The notes below the pieces were generated by a model, which made no database searches, was not told where the DNA came from, and was given only the letters and a program-made list of their open reading frames with translations. The position numbers and the translations under genes were made by a program. From Oligoflexales bacterium (lineage in GTDB: Bacteria; Bdellovibrionota_B; Oligoflexia; Oligoflexales; RGVZ01), in the NCBI GenBank assembly GCA_947494335.1, contig CANLUT010000002.1, positions 1-64,000 of the forward strand: DNA of 64,000 bases. Direction: 5' to 3'. Positions 59,241 through 64,000 of this stretch are shown here, piece by piece. How positions within the stretch are numbered: position 1 is the first letter of the stretch; every line of letters begins with the position of its first letter.

Positions 59241-60428
59241 ATGAGCGTTAGCGGCAAAATTCAAGCGCAACTTGGCCCCATGACCACGCCAAACTCTATT
59301 GAATTTAATCAGCTGAATGTTGCTGATGACGGCAAAGCGCTTGACCGAGATGCGGAACAACAACTCGAATTTCATAAGCTACTGCAAAATTCAAATGCCG
59401 ATCTTGCTCGCGAGCGGGCCGCGAAAAAAACGGGCGACCTAAGCTCAGCCAAGACTGACGAAGAATTTCGTAAAATGCTCTCTGAAAAGGCCAATCCCAA
59501 GCGAACACCTAAAAATCAGCTTGGAAAAGACGACTTCATGAAGCTTTTTATCGCGCAAATGCAGTCGCAAGATCCTCTGAGTCCTCAGGACTCGTCACAA
59601 ATGGCTGCTCAGATGGCGCAGTTCAACAGCCTTGAACAGATGATGAACGTCAACAAGACCCTAGAAAACATGCTTCAAAGCCAAACGACCGACCGCGCCA
59701 TCTCCATGGTCAATTATGTTGGCAAGGAAGTTGACGTTGGAACTGGCATGCTGAAATGGGACAAAAACAAGATGACTAAGACGACTTTTGAAGTCGACCA
59801 ACCTCTGGCCAACGCGTTTGTTGAAGTTCGTGACGGATCAGGGCAAGTGATCGCAAGTAAAGAGATGGGCAACCTGATGCCAGGTGAGCATCGTCTCAAG
59901 TGGGACGGAGTTTTGAAGAGCGGAATTACGGCCAATCCTGGAATTTATCATTTCTCGGTGGTTGGAAAATCCGTCGAGGGACAAGATGTTCCGATTCCGA
60001 TCAAAAGCAAAGTCAAAATCACCGGTGTCGATCTTCAGTCCCAGGGTGGGGCATTCTTCACGGAGCTTGGCAAACTGGCCATCAAGGACGTGGCAAGTGT
60101 TGGTATGCAGGGCTTTGATGACAATAAGCCACTTATGCAGACAGTTGAAGCACCCGCAGCTAGCGCACCAGTAGCCGCGCAAAATAATAGCGAAGGGCAA
60201 AACAACGGTAGCCAACCTGGAGAAGGGGCGCCTACGCAGGGTGAAGGCATCATACCTCCTGTAACCAGTAACTTGCCGCCCAATGAAAATACATTAATCG
60301 ATCCATCAGCGGCAGCAGCTGCCGCGCTGGGGAGCAATGAGCAGCCAATAATCCCAGAAGAAGCGACGACCCAGCCTGATTCAGGTCCAGTTGGTCCGAA
60401 TATCCCCGTAAACTTCGCCGGACGATGA
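59241..60428 (+). CDS. flgD: Flagellar hook cap protein with long disordered tail
   Basis: 395 residues. An N-terminal FlgD domain (about 88-145: LGKDDFMKLFIAQMQSQDPL, then SSQMAAQMAQFNSLEQMM) is followed by the FlgD Ig/tudor part (155-270). The last 105 residues (290-395) are Pro/Ala/Gln/Asn-rich and likely disordered, not found in E. coli FlgD (231 residues). It caps the growing hook. AGGAGG before the ATG. The first 85 residues are also an extension. It overlaps almost directly with the next GTG gene. Confidence 0.92.
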   Translation: MSVSGKIQAQLGPMTTPNSIEFNQLNVADDGKALDRDAEQQLEFHKLLQNSNADLARERAAKKTGDLSSAKTDEEFRKMLSEKANPKRTPKNQLGKDDFMKLFIAQMQSQDPLSPQDSSQMAAQMAQFNSLEQMMNVNKTLENMLQSQTTDRAISMVNYVGKEVDVGTGMLKWDKNKMTKTTFEVDQPLANAFVEVRDGSGQVIASKEMGNLMPGEHRLKWDGVLKSGITANPGIYHFSVVGKSVEGQDVPIPIKSKVKITGVDLQSQGGAFFTELGKLAIKDVASVGMQGFDDNKPLMQTVEAPAASAPVAAQNNSEGQNNGSQPGEGAPTQGEGIIPPVTSNLPPNENTLIDPSAAAAAALGSNEQPIIPEEATTQPDSGPVGPNIPVNFAGR

Positions 60429-60429
60429 T

Positions 60430-60960
60430 GTGAAATCCTCTACGATACGAAAACTTACTACGTCGCTAATGGTTATTTTGTCGTCTAGTGTAATCACGCA
60501 TGTAGCATTTGCTGAGACTGTGCGAGGAGAAATTGCGACCTTTGGTAATCCAGAGGTCAGAAAAACCATTATCAGACCAGAGTCAGGTGGGACTGCGGTC
60601 GTACTATGCCCTGGTCACAGAGTCTTTGAGCTGATCCAGCTTGCCGGAACCATTACATCCGTAAACGGCAACATGAAAACGCTAAAAAACTCAAACGAGC
60701 CCTGTCTTACGCCCGAGTCTTTTGAGATTCACGAAATAGCCAAGGGTCGCCCTGCTATTGTTGGCACTCTCAAAATGATTGAGAAGGGCGTCTATGCCAT
60801 CGTCAATTCCGAGGGCAAAACATGGAGGCTATCAAAACTCCCTCCGAGCTTAAAAGATTATCTAAACCTGTCGTTAGTTCTTGATTTAGTTGCCAACAGT
60901 GCGGCGACACGAGAAACCAACTGGCTCGTGGCGCGCGCTTTCATGATGCCTGTTCCGTAA
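60430..60960 (+). CDS. Small secreted protein downstream of flgD
   Basis: 176 residues from GTG, one base after the flgD stop. The signal peptide ends AFAE (about 29). The mature part is beta-rich with two Cys (about 60 and 97). No family recognised. Tight spacing suggests co-translation with flgD and perhaps a role in flagellum or envelope assembly, but nothing in the sequence proves it. Confidence 0.65.
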   Translation: MKSSTIRKLTTSLMVILSSSVITHVAFAETVRGEIATFGNPEVRKTIIRPESGGTAVVLCPGHRVFELIQLAGTITSVNGNMKTLKNSNEPCLTPESFEIHEIAKGRPAIVGTLKMIEKGVYAIVNSEGKTWRLSKLPPSLKDYLNLSLVLDLVANSAATRETNWLVARAFMMPVP

Positions 60961-60975
60961 AGGTCTTCACATCAA

Positions 60976-62508
60976 TCATTCAGCAGTAACATCAAAACTG
61001 CTCTCTGAAAGAGCGGCTACCGTCATCTCACCTTGGCGGAAGTTCACCGTAAGTCCATAGCGGTCGACAATTTCCTGAAACCAATCACGCTCTTCCTCTA
61101 AAATCCAATCGCGAATATCTTCGCGTACTCGAACCTGCAAAAGTGTGCGCCCCGTTTGATTATGGACCCTAACAATCTCACGCAGTAAGTCATGAGCTTC
61201 CGTAATCACACTTTTCACTTTGCCTCGACCGTCACACATAGGGCAGTCATCTAACAGTAACTGCTCTAGGGACTCGGCTGTGCGCTTGCGCGTCATTTGA
61301 ACGAGGCCAAGCTCACTGATTCTCAAAACATTTGTCTTGGCACGATCCGTTTTTAACTCTTCAGTCAGTGCATTAAACACCGTCTCACGATCTGCAGGAT
61401 TTTCCATATCGATGAAATCGATAATGATAATGCCGCCAATATTGCGTAGCCTCAGCTGAGACACGACCTTTTTAACGGCTTCGAGATTTGTCTTCAGAAC
61501 TGTCTCAGCGGCACTCGAGCGCCCAACATAGCGACCAGTATTTACGTCAAAAGACGTCAACGCTTCCGTTTGATCAATGACGATATAACCACCACTGGGC
61601 AGATCGACTTTTTTACTGAGCGCTCGACCGATGTCCATTTCTATACCGTAAACATCAAATATCGGCGTTGCACCTGAATAGAGCTCAATGCGAGACTCCG
61701 CCCCCGGCGACGTCACAGCCAGAAAGCTTTTGATCTTAAGTAGGAGTTTTTCATCATCAATGACAACCTTACCGATGTCATCCGTGAATTGCTCGCGAAT
61801 CACTCGCTGCGTCACGTCAAGATCTCTATGAATCAGTGACGGAGCTGCTGACGCCTGGAAGCGGTCTTGAACCTCGCGCCAAATGGACATCAAATAGTCC
61901 ATCTCCTTGGCTAAAACCTCCCCAGAGACGCCCTTTGCTGCAGTTCTGACAATAATGGCCATGTTGTCAGGCTTAATTGGCTCAAAGATTTCTTTAAGTC
62001 TCTGCCGCTCATCTGGATCTTCAATTTTTTTGGAAACACCGATGTGATTGAAGTAGGGGGAAAGCACAATATGACGTCCCGGGAAGGTGACAAACATACT
62101 AAGCCGTGCGCCCTTACTTCCAATTGGCTCTTTGGCAACCTGGACAAGAATATCCTGACCATCACGCACAAGCTTTTCGATCGCGATTTTATTCCACTTA
62201 AGCTTTTTCTCAATTTCTTCGTGACTAAGGTCGTCAATAGTATCTTTTAGCAGAGCGCGACTTTGTGCGATGAAATCATCACTTAACACGTCTGATACAT
62301 ACAGAAAGCCGCTTCGAACCTCTCCGATATCCACAAAGGCTGATTGCATCCCCGGAAGCACACGCAAAACTGAGCCTTTGTAGATATTGCCAACCAGACC
62401 ACGGTCACCGTGACGTTCGACAAAGAGCTCCGCCACTTGCTCCTTTTCCACAACGGCAATTCTGGTCTCGGCAACACAATGATTTACGATGATTTGTTTC
62501 TCAATCAT
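60976..62508 (-). CDS. rng: Ribonuclease G/E family endoribonuclease
   Basis: 510 residues. An S1 domain (about 38-120, GNIYKGSVLRVLPGMQSAFV) is followed by the RNase H-like and DNase I-like catalytic core: GGYIVIDQTEALTSFDVNTG and IGGIIIIDFIDM contain the magnesium-binding Asp residues, and CPMCDGRG is the zinc link for dimerisation. Length fits RNase G (489) rather than RNase E (1061). It matures 16S rRNA and cuts AU-rich single-stranded RNA. Its ATG overlaps the previous stop by four bases. Confidence 0.93.
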   Translation of the reverse strand: MIEKQIIVNHCVAETRIAVVEKEQVAELFVERHGDRGLVGNIYKGSVLRVLPGMQSAFVDIGEVRSGFLYVSDVLSDDFIAQSRALLKDTIDDLSHEEIEKKLKWNKIAIEKLVRDGQDILVQVAKEPIGSKGARLSMFVTFPGRHIVLSPYFNHIGVSKKIEDPDERQRLKEIFEPIKPDNMAIIVRTAAKGVSGEVLAKEMDYLMSIWREVQDRFQASAAPSLIHRDLDVTQRVIREQFTDDIGKVVIDDEKLLLKIKSFLAVTSPGAESRIELYSGATPIFDVYGIEMDIGRALSKKVDLPSGGYIVIDQTEALTSFDVNTGRYVGRSSAAETVLKTNLEAVKKVVSQLRLRNIGGIIIIDFIDMENPADRETVFNALTEELKTDRAKTNVLRISELGLVQMTRKRTAESLEQLLLDDCPMCDGRGKVKSVITEAHDLLREIVRVHNQTGRTLLQVRVREDIRDWILEEERDWFQEIVDRYGLTVNFRQGEMTVAALSESSFDVTAE

Positions 62509-63857
62509 TTTGACACCGAAAAACCAAGAATGGGTTGATCTAGAATTTGCACGATTTTATCTGATGCCCCGGCCATAGACTCGGCAAATAGCTGGGTCTT
62601 CTGACCCCTGTCTTGTAGTTCAGAAAAGAGACGAAGCCAATGCTTTCTGATGGCCTCCGGGTCATTTGAGTGAAATAAAACTCCAGCATGATTCATTGCA
62701 ACAGCTTCTTGACTGTTTTTAAATTCCAGGCCGCAAGAAACGGGCAACCCCCACGCAGCTGGCTCCAAAACATTATGGACCTTGGCATGGACCGCACCGC
62801 CGACCCAAGCAAAATCTGCAACGCCGTAAAGATCCGAAAGACGCCCCATCTCGTCAACCACGATGACGCGCGGCTGAGCTTTAATAAACTTAAATTTTGA
62901 CGATTCAAGCTCGCTAAGAAGATCACATGTTAAGCCAGCTTTGGTGACTGACTCGTAAATATTTGCGACATTACCTGATGAAACATCGTGAGGCACAAGT
63001 AGCAGGCGAACACGCTCCAAGCCAGACTGCTTAAAAACATCCATCAAAAGCTCTACATCCGGAAGATGAACACTCCCTCCGATCAAAATCAGATCGGTAC
63101 CTTGAGGGTTCCAAACGTTTCGATAACGTTGTCGCATATCTCCTACAACTTGCTTCTGGGCCCGTGCCCGCTCCACAACGCGGTCGTACTTTGTATCGCC
63201 TGCAACTTGCAAACGCTCCGGTGGGATCAACAACCACTGTTCAAAAAACTTGGCATCTTCGGAGGACACAACACAAATTTGTTCCACTGACTTCAATAGC
63301 CATGCTTTTATCGCCAGATTTAAATTTTCCTTCCATTTAGCCTGGCGCCCAAAAAGAGACGGGACGACGGCATCGATAATGACCACAGGACCCCATTGCG
63401 ATGCGGCCCATGTAAATACTGGCCATACTTCATGTCGAATTACGATTGTCTTTGAAGGTCGTAACGCCGCAAACAGCGAGGTCCAAGCCCACACATGATC
63501 AGGAGGCGCTAAAGACCACGAGACGGAGTCCTTACGAGCATTGACGAATTTTGCACCGCTGACACTGAAGAAAAACACGTGGCATAACACATTGGATCTG
63601 CATGAAAGACGATCAATCAGCGGCTTGGCCTGCTCGTACTCACCGGCGGAACTACAGAAAAAGACAATGCAATCATCAAACCTCCGTCGGCGGCGGGCCA
63701 GCTCCACTGCATCCTCATGAGAGGACGGTCGTCCTTGAAGTTGCAGCTTCACCCTGTCACTAAAGATCGACACCACAAAGGATAGGGGCCACAAAAGACA
63801 CCGAACCACGATGGAAAAAAAGACCACAGCCATGACACGCGATAGATCCATCATCAC
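62505..63857 (-). CDS. 3-deoxy-D-manno-octulosonic acid transferase (WaaA/KdtA-like)
   Basis: 450 residues. The N-terminal membrane anchor (about 8-31) precedes a GT-B glycosyltransferase fold. SSAGEYEQAKPL carries the proposed catalytic Glu (E73); RHEVWP replaces the usual ETELWP; GGSVH...E and a late GGAVHAKVHNVLEPAAWGLP are the nucleotide-sugar motifs. It adds Kdo to lipid A on the inner face of the inner membrane. GTG or the ATG just after it may start; GGGAGG is eight bases ahead. Overlaps both neighbours at stop/start. Confidence 0.88.
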   Translation of the reverse strand: MMMDLSRVMAVVFFSIVVRCLLWPLSFVVSIFSDRVKLQLQGRPSSHEDAVELARRRRRFDDCIVFFCSSAGEYEQAKPLIDRLSCRSNVLCHVFFFSVSGAKFVNARKDSVSWSLAPPDHVWAWTSLFAALRPSKTIVIRHEVWPVFTWAASQWGPVVIIDAVVPSLFGRQAKWKENLNLAIKAWLLKSVEQICVVSSEDAKFFEQWLLIPPERLQVAGDTKYDRVVERARAQKQVVGDMRQRYRNVWNPQGTDLILIGGSVHLPDVELLMDVFKQSGLERVRLLLVPHDVSSGNVANIYESVTKAGLTCDLLSELESSKFKFIKAQPRVIVVDEMGRLSDLYGVADFAWVGGAVHAKVHNVLEPAAWGLPVSCGLEFKNSQEAVAMNHAGVLFHSNDPEAIRKHWLRLFSELQDRGQKTQLFAESMAGASDKIVQILDQPILGFSVSK

Positions 63858-64000
63858 AAAAGGCCTCCCTGAAGGAGAATGGACTTCAGATGCCTTGCGA
63901 CCGCAGGTGTATCAATTGAACTAAAACAAAGCTTGTCTCCATAACGGCACGAGCGTTTCCCATGCTTGCTACACGGCCTACACCCAAGAGTTGAGGAGTA
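63854..64000 (-). CDS. C-terminal end of a GT9 heptosyltransferase-like gene (partial)
   Basis: The window ends inside this minus-strand gene; 48 residues and the TGA are visible. They read YSSTLGCRPCSKHGKRSCRY then LCFSSID.PAVARHLKSILL, the Cys-rich C-terminal block (C..CS..G...C......C...I....V) common in ADP-heptose:LPS heptosyltransferases. The TGA overlaps the GTG of the Kdo-transferase, as expected in an LPS-core operon. Assignment rests on this block and context. Confidence 0.65.
   Translation of the reverse strand, partial: YSSTLGCRPCSKHGKRSCRYGDKLCFSSIDTPAVARHLKSILLQGGLL

Noticed and set aside
1-64000. CRISPR arrays, insertion sequences, integrases, restriction or toxin genes
   Set aside because: None found by eye. 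ORF6N and GIY-YIG are the only mobile-type domains and no transposase or integrase accompanies them.

Overview
The window comes from a Gram-negative, flagellated bacterium. It carries hook genes (fliK-like, flgD), Kdo-transferase and heptosyltransferase-like LPS genes, many lipoproteins with lipoboxes, an outer-membrane barrel protein and a MltD-like lytic transglycosylase. The mix of lineage-specific lipoproteins, long TPR proteins, a DksA-type regulator with a histone-H1-like tail and a fused TPR/cyclic-nucleotide-binding-like protein suggests the Bdellovibrionota/Oligoflexia or a neighbouring former deltaproteobacterial group. That placement is inference; no rRNA gene body lies in the window. 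Most of the sequence is dense, ordinary chromosome. No CRISPR array, insertion sequence or intact prophage was seen.

Layout. 0-0.3 kb: on the minus strand, a strong promoter plus a BoxA-like element, read as the leader of an rRNA operon lying off the left edge. 0.4-2.1 kb: minus-strand trio of a CheY-type receiver between two helical proteins with CheZ-like D..QR motifs. 2.4-6.6 kb: SWIM-SNF2 helicase and MurA, whose catalytic Cys is Asp. 6.7-10.1 kb: two lipoproteins, tRNA-Met and an amino-acid permease. 10.2-14.6 kb: carAB (minus), with a CarB that reads like eukaryotic CPSase. 14.7-17 kb: thiolase with a textbook terminator, then a LuxR-type regulator overlapping a DUF5522 gene. 17-20.3 kb: secreted proteins with aromatic-rich tails and an amidase.

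20.3-23.3 kb is the most accessory-looking part: DUF2237, DUF2805, a GIY-YIG nuclease beside a palindrome, an ORF6N protein followed by two perfect palindromes, a truncated amidase pseudogene and tRNA-Pro. 23.3-32.6 kb is a plus-strand run of six genes: lytic transglycosylase, secreted coiled-coil protein, two very large TPR proteins, a TPR lipoprotein and a stand-alone receiver. It looks like one envelope-spanning system and is the best candidate here for an undescribed machine.

32.6-38.3 kb: a membrane protein, rppH (probable TTG start), an OMP, the TPR/CNB-like protein, an rlmL-like methyltransferase and the DksA-like regulator. 38.4-44.1 kb: mutS, a comF-like gene and a CHASE2-SpoIIE phosphatase. 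44.1-47.5 kb (minus): rplU-rpmA-obg-nadD-rsfS-rlmH, a ribosome/NAD housekeeping cluster with a promoter and an internal terminator. 47.7-56.4 kb: trans-sulfuration enzyme and hydrolase, fhs, a SIMPL protein, a COG2509 flavoprotein and a methyltransferase. 56.5-61 kb: fliK-like gene, flgD and a small secreted protein. 61-64 kb (minus): RNase G, the Kdo-transferase and the 3' end of a heptosyltransferase-like gene, all overlapping at stop/start codons.
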